Source: Bacteroidota bacterium
GTDB lineage: Bacteria; Bacteroidota; Ignavibacteria; SZUA-365
Direction of reading: 5' to 3'
NCBI GenBank assembly: GCA_016928515.1
Contig: JAFGKR010000166.1
Location: 1-37,066 of the forward strand
DNA: 37,066 bases
A model generated the notes under the pieces. That model had not been told where the DNA came from, did no database searches, and worked only from the letters and a program-made list of their open reading frames with translations. The position numbers and the translations under genes were made by a program. Each line of letters begins with the position of its first letter. Position 1 is the first letter of the stretch. Shown piece after piece: positions 1-7,821 of this stretch.

Positions 1-345
1 CAGGACAAAAAGGCGAAAATCCAGATCTACCACAAGAGCGGGAAGTATCACGGAAAAATCGTCTGGCTCAAGGAGCCGAATGACGAAAGCGGCAAGCCAA
101 AGCTCGACAAGGAGAATCCGGAGGAGTCCTTGCGGACACGACCGTTGTTGGGACTCGTGATGCTGCGGGATTTCGTCTACGATGAGGATCGTGAATGGGA
201 GGACGGCGAAATCTACGACCCGAAAAACGGTAAAACCTACAGCTGCGTGATGACGCTGAGTGAGGACGGCAAGACACTCGACGTCCGGGGGTACATCGGC
301 TTCTCCTTCATCGGCCGTACACAGGTCTGGACGCGGACGGACTGA
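1..345 (+). CDS. DUF2147 domain protein, 5' end missing
   Basis: This is the C-terminal 114 residues of a gene that begins before the window; the frame is open from base 1 and ends at TGA 343-345. The residues KYHGKIVWLKEPND, the paired LDKENP..SLRTRP..GL segment, IYDPKNGKTYSC and the closing VRGYIGFSFIGRTQVWTR match the DUF2147 family as I know it. These are small exported proteins, common in Bacteroidota and Proteobacteria, with a beta-rich fold and no settled biochemical role. The signal peptide would lie upstream of the window. No terminator with a T tract follows. The only nearby structure is a 6-bp GC stem (378-383 with 387-392). Family assignment is fairly sure; function is unknown. 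Confidence 0.85.
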   Translation, partial: QDKKAKIQIYHKSGKYHGKIVWLKEPNDESGKPKLDKENPEESLRTRPLLGLVMLRDFVYDEDREWEDGEIYDPKNGKTYSCVMTLSEDGKTLDVRGYIGFSFIGRTQVWTRTD

Positions 346-512
346 CCTGCAAGCAGGCATCCCACAACGAAGTTCCGTCCCGCTCTGCGGGAGGAGGCCG
401 GCGGGCGGCGCACATCTGCATTCTTTCCGCTATTGCCCCGGCAAGCCGTCGGCTCAACGTGGCATCTCCGTGGCATCTGCGCCCGGGCCTCTGACAACCG
501 GCCCCTGCATTT

Positions 513-542
513 TTGCCTGATACCTTCCGCCCGCGCTATCTT
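513..542 (+). promoter_or_regulatory. candidate promoter of the dihydrouridine synthase gene
   Basis: TTGCCT (513-518) and TATCTT (537-542) are separated by 18 bases. The -10 box ends only five bases before the ATG at 548, so the transcript would start at or next to the start codon, and no Shine-Dalgarno sequence precedes that ATG. The rest of the 346-547 gap holds a short GC hairpin (378-392) and a 10-base direct repeat CGTGGCATCT around 460-480, with no gene visible. The call is by eye. Confidence 0.4.
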
Positions 543-547
543 GCATA

Positions 548-1621
548 ATGCGGAGCGCAGAAGAAATCCTCAATAAAATCAAAGGGAAAGCACTGCTGGC
601 CCCGATGCTTGCGACCACGGACATCCCGTTCCGCCGTATCTGCCGGGAGTTTGGCGCCGCTCTCACCTGCACGGAAATGGTCAGTGCCGCCGGTATCCTG
701 CGTTCCTCCTCCCGATCCTTCCGCAACGCTGTCTTCGGAGCGGATGAACACCCCATCGCCATACAGCTCGTGGTCGCGGAAGCAGAAGACGGCGCGGCAG
801 CCGCCGCGGAATTGCAATCGCTGCAGCCCGATCTGTTCGACATCAACTGCGGATGTCCGAACGATCGCATATGTGAAGCCGGAGCGGGAGCGCAACTGCT
901 CGAAGACCTGTCCCGTTTCGGCGCCATCATCGCCGCCGTGCGGCGCGTCTCCGAAGTGCCGCTTTCCGTCAAAGTCCGCAACCGCGGATTCACGAAGCAA
1001 CAATCCGTTCGCGATATCGTGCGTACCGCGCAGGACAGTGGAGCCGATCTGATCACGATCCATGCCCGAACGAGAAATACACCGTATAACGTCGCGGCCG
1101 ACTGGACGCACATCGCCGAAGCCGTGAGCGTCGCCCGTATCCCCGTCATCGGCAACGGCGATGTCTTTTCCGCCGACGATGCCTTCCGCATGCTCCGGGA
1201 GACGGGTTGTCATGCAGTCATGATCGCACGAGGCAGCCTGGGCACACCATGGATTTTTCGTGATATTGCCCGGGGAGACTCCTGTGGAATACGGGCTTGT
1301 GCCCCATCCGGCCCCGAAATGCAGCGTCTCGTCCATCGTCATCTCGCGATGATTCGCGATGAATTCGGTCCTGTCCATGCCCTGCCCCGCATCCGGAAAC
1401 ATGCGTTGTGGTATGCGCGATTCTTCACGGGGACGGACGCTCTCCGCAGAGAAATCTTTTCCGTCGAAGATCCGGACGTCATCCTCGCATCCACAGACAG
1501 GTTTTTCGCTTCGGAACCCGATGCGCTCGCACCTGACAGCGTGGAAGCCCGGCGTATTGAACACGCCTTCCGCGAACGCATACTTTTCTGGACGACAAAT
1601 GCGCTGCAGATCGAGGGGTGA
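548..1621 (+). CDS. tRNA-dihydrouridine synthase (Dus family)
   Basis: This 357-residue protein is predicted to reduce specific uridines in the tRNA D-loop to dihydrouridine, using FMN and NADPH, in the cytoplasm. The N-terminal LAPMLATTDIPFRRICREFG segment is the flavin-barrel start. NCGCP at 100-104 carries the probable catalytic Cys103. Lys142 in SVKVR, IHARTR at 171-176 (usually HGRTR), NGD at 203-205 and MIARGSLGTPW at 225-235 are the usual FMN and tRNA contacts. A C-terminal helical tail completes the family length. It looks closest to DusB, but the usual NMGCP is NCGCP here, so I do not assign a subfamily. The stop lies 68 bases before the ABC ATPase gene, so the two are probably cotranscribed. 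The ATG is the first in the frame and may be leaderless. Confidence 0.92.
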   Translation: MRSAEEILNKIKGKALLAPMLATTDIPFRRICREFGAALTCTEMVSAAGILRSSSRSFRNAVFGADEHPIAIQLVVAEAEDGAAAAAELQSLQPDLFDINCGCPNDRICEAGAGAQLLEDLSRFGAIIAAVRRVSEVPLSVKVRNRGFTKQQSVRDIVRTAQDSGADLITIHARTRNTPYNVAADWTHIAEAVSVARIPVIGNGDVFSADDAFRMLRETGCHAVMIARGSLGTPWIFRDIARGDSCGIRACAPSGPEMQRLVHRHLAMIRDEFGPVHALPRIRKHALWYARFFTGTDALRREIFSVEDPDVILASTDRFFASEPDALAPDSVEARRIEHAFRERILFWTTNALQIEG

Positions 1622-1689
1622 GACCGCGCAACCCCTTCGCGAATGATCCGTACATAAAGAGAACTGACAAGAATCCCAACGGGAGAATC

Positions 1690-2850
1690 ATGCTTCACGT
1701 TTCGCATCTCCGAAAGGAATTCACGAATATCGTCGCCGTCGATGACGTATCCTTCTCGGTACAACCAGGACAGATCTTCGGCCTCATCGGACCCAATGGA
1801 GCGGGAAAATCAACCACGATCCGCATGATCATGGATATCATTCAGCCCGACGCAGGGCAAGTGACAATCGACGGTCATCCGATGAACGCTTCGGCGAAAA
1901 ATATCATCGGATACCTGCCCGAGGAGCGCGGCCTGTACCGGAAAAACAAGCTGATCAATGTCATCAGCTATTTCGGCGCGCTCAAGGGCCTCACCCCGCG
2001 TGCCGCCCGTGATGCGGCACGTCCGCTGCTCGATCTGTTCGATCTCACGAAATACGAAAACCGGAATATCGAAGAGCTCTCGAAAGGCAATCAGCAGAAG
2101 GTCCAATTCATCATCTCCATTCTGCACCAGCCGCGCTTGCTCGTGCTCGATGAGCTGTTCGCCGGCCTCGATCCGGTGAACCAGGTCCTGATGAAGGATG
2201 AGCTGCTGCAGCTCCGCCGGGAGAACCGTGCGATCATCTTCTCCACGCATCAGATGGACCAGGCCGAGAAGCTCTGCGATGATCTGATGATGATCAACCG
2301 GGGGAAAACGGTGCTGCACGGCACACCCACCGGCATCAAACAACAACATGGCCGTAACGCACTGCATGTCGAGTTCACCGGAGACGGTTCCTTCCTCCGG
2401 GAGATCGACGGTGTGGTCTCCGTCGATCTCGCACAGAATTATGCTGAAATCGAACTGCGTGATGACGTCCGCACAAACGATATTGTATCCGCCATGCTGC
2501 CTCGGCTCGAACTGCATCACGTCGCACGCATCGAACCGTCGCTGCAGTCCATTTTCATCACCGTCGTCGGCCGCGACAATGTCGCAGCGGGAGAGGATAC
2601 CGCGACGGCACAACCTGCTCCGCCACGGATGAGCAGCAAGGATCCCCGTGTACGGAAACCTTTCGTCAATATGCTGATCTTTTTCGCGGTTGGACTCATA
2701 CTCTCCTTCAATCTCCGCGAAGGCATCGACACGGTCATGCTGCTGTTCGTACTCGCAGCATTCGCGGGCATGGTAATCTCCTATGTCAAATTCACCAGAG
2801 CACGCAGAGAACTGCAGCGCGAGTACATCCACGAGGAGGAACAGAAATGA
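1690..2850 (+). CDS. ABC transporter ATP-binding protein, NatA-like, with C-terminal membrane tail
   Basis: This 386-residue ATPase is predicted to power the permease encoded directly downstream. Walker A GPNGAGKS is at 34-41, the Q-loop YLPEERG begins at 75, signature LSKGNQQ is at 130-136, Walker B LLVLDE is at 150-155 and the switch His is at 187 in STHQMD. Residue 156 is Leu where most relatives have Pro (DEL rather than DEP). After the ATPase domain and a small accessory domain, about 60 residues form two probable membrane helices (near 325-343 and 350-368) and a charged tail, which is unusual for this subunit. I chose ATG 1690 because GGGAGA precedes it and the family starts with this motif. 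The frame also opens at a GTG overlapping the dus stop (1618). The gene overlaps the permease by ATGA. The substrate is unknown; NatAB-type systems export sodium or antibiotics. Confidence 0.9.
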   Translation: MLHVSHLRKEFTNIVAVDDVSFSVQPGQIFGLIGPNGAGKSTTIRMIMDIIQPDAGQVTIDGHPMNASAKNIIGYLPEERGLYRKNKLINVISYFGALKGLTPRAARDAARPLLDLFDLTKYENRNIEELSKGNQQKVQFIISILHQPRLLVLDELFAGLDPVNQVLMKDELLQLRRENRAIIFSTHQMDQAEKLCDDLMMINRGKTVLHGTPTGIKQQHGRNALHVEFTGDGSFLREIDGVVSVDLAQNYAEIELRDDVRTNDIVSAMLPRLELHHVARIEPSLQSIFITVVGRDNVAAGEDTATAQPAPPRMSSKDPRVRKPFVNMLIFFAVGLILSFNLREGIDTVMLLFVLAAFAGMVISYVKFTRARRELQREYIHEEEQK

Positions 2851-4100
2851 AACTGACGACCAAGGCGATACGTGTTGCGCTCTGGGAATTCGTCGAGCGC
2901 GTCAAAACGAAAAGTTTTCTGATCAGCCTGTTCCTCACCCCGGGTATCATGGTGCTCTTTGCCGCCGGTCCCGCTCTGCTCAAGGATTCCCTCGAAACGA
3001 CGGAATCCCAGCGCATTGCCATCTTTGATGGAAGCGGTATCGTCTTTGACAGTCTCAACGCCTCACTGCAGGAGTCACCGACACTGGCGAACGGAAAGCC
3101 GAAGTATATTCCGGAACGTATTCCGGACGACGGCCGCCCCCTGTCCGCCATCAAGACCGAACTCGACACGGCCTTGCTGCGCGAAGAATTTTCCGCCGTG
3201 ATACTGATACCCGCGGGAGTCCTCGATTCACACGTCGTGGAATATCGCTCGCAGAATGTGTCGGATATCGAAGGGATCACCATCCTGGAACGACGCGTCT
3301 CGCGCATCATCACCGGATACAAGATTTCACACGCCGGTCTGGATCCCGACCGGGTGCGTGTATTGAACCGCGGGACCGACATGCGCACTGTGCGCATTTC
3401 GGAGAAAGGAGAAAAGGAGTCCGGTTTCCTCGAATCCTTCGGCCTCGCCTACGTGTTTCTCATTTTCATGCTCATCATGATTCTGTCCTCGGGACAGATG
3501 CTCGTGCGCAGCATGGTCGAGGAGAAAAGCAACCGGATCGTGGAGGTCCTGATCTCGTCCTGCTCCCCGATGGATCTGATGTTCGGCAAAATCGTCGGCA
3601 TCAGTCTGCTTGCCATCGTGCAGGTTCTGTTCTGGACGGCGATCGGAGTGCTGCTGGTGTACGCCGTCGATCTGCGCAATCTGCCGCTGGAAAATATCTG
3701 GCTGATGGTCGTGTATTTCATTCTCGGCTTTTTCCTGTATGCGGGGATATTCGTGGCATTCGGCTGTTTCGCCTCCACTGAACAGGAGGCACAGCAGATG
3801 ACCGGGTATCTGTCCATGCTGCTGATGCTGCCGATCATCATTGCCGTCATCGCGACACAGAGTCCGAACAATCCCGTGCTTGTCGGGCTGACGATGATCC
3901 CCCTGATCACCCCGCAGATGATGTTCGTGCGTCTCCCGATTACAACCCCTCCGACCTGGGAAATTGCATTGAGCCTCGGAATCCTCGTATGTTCCATCAT
4001 TATCGTCACCTGGATCGCGGCGAAAATCTTCCGGACCGGCATTCTGTTGACAGGGAAGCGACCGGGACTCGAAGAGATCTGGCGCTGGATCCGCGCCTGA
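2847..4100 (+). CDS. ABC-2 type permease, NatB-like
   Basis: This 417-residue protein is the membrane half of the exporter whose ATPase is encoded just upstream; the start codon overlaps the ATPase stop (ATGA 2847-2850). Residues about 24-46 form the first membrane helix. A large extracytoplasmic domain of about 140 residues follows. Five further helices lie in the C-terminal half: around FGLAYVFLIFMLIMIL, IVGISLLAIVQVLFW, WLMVVYFILGFFLYAG, LSMLLMLPIIIAVIA and IALSLGILVCSIIIVTW. The segment VRSMVEEKSNRIVEVLISS between the second and third helices is the conserved cytoplasmic loop of ABC-2 permeases of the NatB/YhaP type. The partner ATPase and this topology support drug, sodium or lipid export, but nothing in the sequence fixes the substrate. 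Confidence 0.9.
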   Translation: MKLTTKAIRVALWEFVERVKTKSFLISLFLTPGIMVLFAAGPALLKDSLETTESQRIAIFDGSGIVFDSLNASLQESPTLANGKPKYIPERIPDDGRPLSAIKTELDTALLREEFSAVILIPAGVLDSHVVEYRSQNVSDIEGITILERRVSRIITGYKISHAGLDPDRVRVLNRGTDMRTVRISEKGEKESGFLESFGLAYVFLIFMLIMILSSGQMLVRSMVEEKSNRIVEVLISSCSPMDLMFGKIVGISLLAIVQVLFWTAIGVLLVYAVDLRNLPLENIWLMVVYFILGFFLYAGIFVAFGCFASTEQEAQQMTGYLSMLLMLPIIIAVIATQSPNNPVLVGLTMIPLITPQMMFVRLPITTPPTWEIALSLGILVCSIIIVTWIAAKIFRTGILLTGKRPGLEEIWRWIRA

Positions 4101-4109
4101 GGAGAAAGC

Positions 4110-4268
4110 ATGAAAGACCTGCTGTTTGTCATCGCCCTGATCGTCCTGATCATCGTCGCCCTGAAAATACTTTTCTGGGCAATATCCAAAGTCATCGTCA
4201 TCGCCGTCATCGCGGCGGCGGTATATATCGGATTTCGTATGCTCACCGCCCGGAAGAGAGGCGGCTGA
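4110..4268 (+). CDS. small hydrophobic membrane protein, 52 residues
   Basis: The reading frame runs from ATG 4110 to TGA 4266-4268 and encodes MKDLLFVIALIVLIIVALKI, then a short polar turn (WAISK), a second hydrophobic stretch (about 27-43), and a basic end RMLTARKRGG. It therefore looks like a two-helix hairpin or one long helix with a positive cytoplasmic tail. GAGGAGAAAGC directly before the ATG is a strong ribosome binding site. The gene begins nine bases after the permease stop and ends 15 bases before der, so it sits inside the operon. I do not recognise the family. It could be an accessory subunit of the ABC exporter or an unrelated small membrane protein. Confidence 0.65.
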   Translation: MKDLLFVIALIVLIIVALKILFWAISKVIVIAVIAAAVYIGFRMLTARKRGG

Positions 4269-4283
4269 GCGGGAGTTCCCCGC
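4269..4283 (+). promoter_or_regulatory. hairpin covering the ribosome binding site of der
   Basis: GCGGG (4269-4273) and CCCGC (4279-4283) form a perfect five-bp GC stem with a five-base loop, ending at the base before the der ATG. The only Shine-Dalgarno-like bases, GGGAG (4271-4275), lie in the left arm and loop. The fold could limit initiation unless ribosomes finishing the small upstream gene (stop at 4266-4268) open it. Translational coupling is an inference. Confidence 0.4.
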
Positions 4284-5603
4284 ATGAACAAACCCATCGT
4301 GGCTATCGTCGGCCGCCCGAACGTGGGGAAATCCACGTTGTTCAACCGTATCATCGGTGCACGCAAGGCCATCGTAGACGATCAGCCGGGCGTCACCCGC
4401 GACCGGCACTACGCCGAAACGGACTGGTCCGGTCGCGAATTCGTACTCATCGACACCGGCGGCTACGTCCCGGAATCAGACGACGTCTTCGAACGCGCCA
4501 TTCGCGAACAGGTCCGCATCTCCGTCGAGGAAGCGGCGGTGATCGTTTTCGTCGTCGACGGACAGGAGGGATTGTATCCCATCGACATGGAAGTGGCGCA
4601 ACTGCTGCGGAAAAGCGAGAAGAAGGTGGTTCTCGCCGTCAACAAGATCGACAGCCGGAAGTACGAAATGAATCAGGCGGAATTCTACGCGCTCGGTCTC
4701 GGCGATCCACATCCGGTCTCCGCGATCAGCGGTCGCAGTTCCGGCGACCTTCTGGATGTGATCGTCGAGGGATTTCCGCCGCCCGACGAGGAGGAAGCGC
4801 TTCCGCATATGCAGCTCGCCATCATCGGCCGGCCGAATGTCGGAAAATCCTCCATCACCAATGCCATCATCGGTGCCGAACGTTCCATCGTGACGGATGT
4901 GCCCGGCACAACGCGCGATTCCATCGATTCGACCCTGACGTATGAGGGACGCACCATCACGCTCGTCGACACCGCAGGCCTGCGCCGGAAAAGCCGCGTC
5001 AGGGAAAATGTGGAATACTTCTCCACCCTGCGCACGCTCAAAAGCATTCAACGCTGTGACGTGGCATTGTGCCTGCTCGACGGTGCGGACGGGATGACGC
5101 ATCAGGATATCGACGTCCTGAATGAAGCCATCCGCTTCAACAAAGGCGTCGTGATAGCCGTCAACAAGTGGGACCTCGTCGAAAAGGATCACAAGACGGC
5201 CGACCTGATCACCAAGGATATTTATGCGCGGGTGAAGATGTTCGATTACATCCCCGTGATCTTCGTCTCCGCCATGACACGCCAGCGCGTGCTCAAGGCG
5301 CTGGATCTCTGTCTCACCGTTTATGACGAGCGAGCGAAACGCATTCCCACATCCGAGCTGAACGACAGCATCCTCGAAATCCTGCGCACGACACCGCCAC
5401 CTTCGACACCGACCGGCAAACAGGTCAAGATCTTTTACGCGACACAGGTGCGGGAAGAACCGCCCGTCATTGTACTTTTCGCCAACGAGCCCAAATACAT
5501 TCCCGAAAGCTACCGGCGTTTCGTGGAACGGCAGATTCGCGGACTCTGGGGATTCACCGGTGTTCCCCTCACGGTGCAGTTCCGCAGAACCAAACCGGAA
5601 TAA
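4284..5603 (+). CDS. der: ribosome-assembly GTPase Der (EngA)
   Basis: This 439-residue protein has the double GTPase layout unique to Der, which is needed for maturation of the large ribosomal subunit. G domain 1 has GRPNVGKS at 10-17, DTGG at 57-60 and NKID at 120-123. G domain 2 has GRPNVGKSS at 182-190, DTAG at 229-232 and NKWD at 294-297. The C-terminal KH-like domain includes KIFYATQVREEPPVIVLFANEP and ends with GLWGFTGVPLTVQFR. Length and order match the family and nothing is missing. The gene follows a 52-residue membrane gene by 15 bases and is followed by a terminator hairpin at 5625-5650 before ftsH. Confidence 0.98.
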   Translation: MNKPIVAIVGRPNVGKSTLFNRIIGARKAIVDDQPGVTRDRHYAETDWSGREFVLIDTGGYVPESDDVFERAIREQVRISVEEAAVIVFVVDGQEGLYPIDMEVAQLLRKSEKKVVLAVNKIDSRKYEMNQAEFYALGLGDPHPVSAISGRSSGDLLDVIVEGFPPPDEEEALPHMQLAIIGRPNVGKSSITNAIIGAERSIVTDVPGTTRDSIDSTLTYEGRTITLVDTAGLRRKSRVRENVEYFSTLRTLKSIQRCDVALCLLDGADGMTHQDIDVLNEAIRFNKGVVIAVNKWDLVEKDHKTADLITKDIYARVKMFDYIPVIFVSAMTRQRVLKALDLCLTVYDERAKRIPTSELNDSILEILRTTPPPSTPTGKQVKIFYATQVREEPPVIVLFANEPKYIPESYRRFVERQIRGLWGFTGVPLTVQFRRTKPE

Positions 5604-5624
5604 CCGGCATCACATAGGAATAAC

Positions 5625-5655
5625 GCGGGAAGCGGAAATTTCCCTCCCGCTTTTC
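5625..5655 (+). terminator. probable rho-independent terminator after der
   Basis: GCGGGA (5625-5630) pairs with TCCCGC (5645-5650). The region between them contains the self-complementary GGAAATTTCC, so alternative stems are possible. TTTTCGTGTT follows. It lies 22 bases after the der stop and 20 before the ftsH frame, so ftsH may depend on partial readthrough or on a promoter I could not identify. Confidence 0.6.
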
Positions 5656-5671
5656 GTGTTGTAGACAATGT

Positions 5672-7651
5672 ATGTCCCTCCGCAGAATCAGAGTACCCAT
5701 GAGCAAGCAACAGCAACGACAGAGACAACAACAGGAAGAACAGAAACCACAATTCCCCATGCAGGGCATGAGTATGTACCGGTGGTTCCTCATCGCCCTC
5801 GTCATCATTTTCGGACTGCAGTTTTTCTGGAACTGGTCCCAGCAGGGATCCTCCCTCCCCTACACCAGTTTCAAGGACATGGTGCGCAACGGAAAAATCA
5901 CCAAGGTCGAAATCGATCAGGGAATGCTCACGGCGTTCGAGAAATCCGCCGGCGACAAGAAGGATGCCTCCTCCGGAAAGTCCTACAACGTCGTCATCCC
6001 CACATCGGTGCAGGACGACAATCTCATGTCGCTGCTCGAGGAGAATGACGTCACCGTGGTCGCGATCAAGGACACCTCGGAGCTGTGGAACACCATCATC
6101 TGGTTCATCCTTCCCATCGCGCTGATGCTCGGATTCTTTTTCTTCATGAGTGCTCGCCTGCGCGGCTCCGGTGGTGGACCGGGCGGTCTCCTGTCCATGG
6201 GGAAAATGAATGCCCAGGCGTACACGAAAGAGAAGGTGAAGACCACCTTCGACGACGTCGCCGGGTCGAAGGAGCAGAAGGAGGCGCTCTATGAGATCAT
6301 TCACTTCCTCCGTCGACCGCAGGACTTCCACCGCCTCGGCGGACGCGCTCCCAAGGGTGTGCTGTTGGTCGGTCCTCCGGGAACTGGAAAGACGCTGCTC
6401 GCACGTGCAGTCGCCGGCGAGGCCGGTGTACCGTTTTTCCACGTCTCCGGCTCAGCCTTCCTCGAAATGCTCGTCGGTGTGGGGGCGAGTCGTGTGCGGG
6501 ATCTGTTCGCCACGGCGAAGAAAAACACGCCCTGCATCATTTTCGTTGACGAGATCGATTCCATCGGCCGCCGGCGCGGAGGGATACAGGGATTCTACGG
6601 CGGTGGGGCCAGCGAGATGGAGCAGACGTTGAATCAGCTGCTTTCGGAGATGGACGGATTCGAACCGAACGAGGACGTCATCGTCATGGCCGCCACGAAC
6701 CAGCCCGATGTGCTGGATCCGGCGCTGTTGCGTCCGGGCCGTTTCGATCGCCGCATCACCGTCGATCTCCCGAACCTGCAGGAGCGGGAAGCGATCCTCA
6801 ACGTGCACACGCGCAAAGTGCCCCTCGGCGAAGATGTGAACCTCAAGGATGTCGCGCGCAGCACGCCCGGCAATTCCGGCGCGGATCTGAAAAATCTCGT
6901 CAACGAGGCAGCCATCCTCGCATCGAAAAAACGCAAGGACCAGGTGGAGCGCGAGGACTTCATGAACGCGCTCGATACCATCATGCTGGGGCACGTGCGA
7001 TCGAGCGTCATTCTCAGCGAGGAGGAGAAACGCCGAACTGCGTATCATGAAGGCGGACACGCCCTCATCGCCAAACTCACACCGGGCTCCGATCCCGTCA
7101 CCAAGGTGTCCATCGTCCCCCGCGGGCGCGCCCTGGGCGTCACCATGCAGACCCCCCTGGATGAACGCCATAACTACACGGAAGACTACCTTCTTTCCCG
7201 CCTCGCCGTCCTGCTCGGCGGACGTGCGGCGGAACTGTTGGTGTTCGACAGCATTTCCACCGGTGCGGAGAATGATCTCACACATTGCACGACGCTCGCC
7301 CGCAACATGGTTGCGCGCTACGGCATGAGCGAAAAGCTCGGGAACATGTCACTGATGGATCCTGGCGGGGAATCATACATCAATGAGAATCCCTTCGCAC
7401 AGCGCAATTTCAGTGACGATACCCTCGAACTGGTGGACAGCGAAACGCGGCGCCTGATCGATGACGCCTACGACAAGGCCAAAACCATGCTCCGCGAACA
7501 CCGTGACACACTTGACCTTATCGCCAAAGCACTGCTCCAGCACGAAGGATTGGATGGGCACGAACTCGACGTGATCATCAACGAGAAGCGGATTCCCGAG
7601 ACCCTGCAGGCGAACGGGAATTCCAACGAGGCTGCAATCCAAAACCAATAG
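5672..7651 (+). CDS. ftsH: ATP-dependent zinc metalloprotease FtsH
   Basis: This 659-residue protein is a membrane-anchored AAA+ protease that extracts and degrades membrane and short-lived cytosolic proteins. Numbered from ATG 5672, it has a Gln-rich N-terminus, membrane helix 1 (36-54), a periplasmic domain, helix 2 (141-160), Walker A GPPGTGKT (234-241), Walker B IIFVDEID (289-296), the second region of homology ending RPGRFDR (354-360), the zinc site HEGGH (459-463, usually HEAGH) and third ligand Asp535. The pore loop reads MLVG at 266-269 where FtsH normally has MFVG, so the aromatic gripping residue is Leu. A short insert with FYGGG follows the Walker B region. Neither ATG 5672 nor the in-frame ATG 5699 has a good ribosome binding site, so the start is uncertain by nine residues. 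Confidence 0.96.
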   Translation: MSLRRIRVPMSKQQQRQRQQQEEQKPQFPMQGMSMYRWFLIALVIIFGLQFFWNWSQQGSSLPYTSFKDMVRNGKITKVEIDQGMLTAFEKSAGDKKDASSGKSYNVVIPTSVQDDNLMSLLEENDVTVVAIKDTSELWNTIIWFILPIALMLGFFFFMSARLRGSGGGPGGLLSMGKMNAQAYTKEKVKTTFDDVAGSKEQKEALYEIIHFLRRPQDFHRLGGRAPKGVLLVGPPGTGKTLLARAVAGEAGVPFFHVSGSAFLEMLVGVGASRVRDLFATAKKNTPCIIFVDEIDSIGRRRGGIQGFYGGGASEMEQTLNQLLSEMDGFEPNEDVIVMAATNQPDVLDPALLRPGRFDRRITVDLPNLQEREAILNVHTRKVPLGEDVNLKDVARSTPGNSGADLKNLVNEAAILASKKRKDQVEREDFMNALDTIMLGHVRSSVILSEEEKRRTAYHEGGHALIAKLTPGSDPVTKVSIVPRGRALGVTMQTPLDERHNYTEDYLLSRLAVLLGGRAAELLVFDSISTGAENDLTHCTTLARNMVARYGMSEKLGNMSLMDPGGESYINENPFAQRNFSDDTLELVDSETRRLIDDAYDKAKTMLREHRDTLDLIAKALLQHEGLDGHELDVIINEKRIPETLQANGNSNEAAIQNQ

Positions 7652-7662
7652 TGCAATCCAGT

Positions 7663-7685
7663 AACCTGTTGTGAAATAACAGGTT
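7663..7685 (+). terminator. hairpin after ftsH
   Basis: AACCTGTT (7663-7670) and AACAGGTT (7678-7685) are perfect complements around the seven-base loop GTGAAAT. The hairpin starts 12 bases after the ftsH stop and lies 11 bases before a longer hairpin. The two together probably end transcription. Confidence 0.5.
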
Positions 7686-7696
7686 GCGTTATATTT

Positions 7697-7735
7697 TAGC
7701 CCGCACTAAAATATTTTTTAGTGCGGGCTAATTTC
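7697..7735 (+). terminator. strong hairpin terminator between convergent ftsH and rsmB
   Basis: TAGCCCGCACTAAAA (7697-7711) and TTTTAGTGCGGGCTA (7716-7730) form a perfect 15-bp stem with a TATT loop. ATTTCTTTGT follows on the plus strand. The genes on each side converge, so the structure can stop transcripts from both directions, although the T-rich tail favours the ftsH side. The 91 bases from 7731 to the rsmB end contain nothing else I recognise. Confidence 0.8.
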
Positions 7736-7821
7736 TTTGTGGAACTCTGTACTGCGAGCCGGCGCTTCGCTCGTACAGTCTCACGGATTGGCGTCCATTT
7801 CACTGATCCGCGACTTCCTGC

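Noticed and set aside
1618-1689. 25-codon upstream extension of the ABC ATPase from a GTG overlapping dus
   Set aside because: The overlap is suggestive, but its GAGG is only one base from the GTG, whereas ATG 1690 has a GGGAGA and matches the family start.
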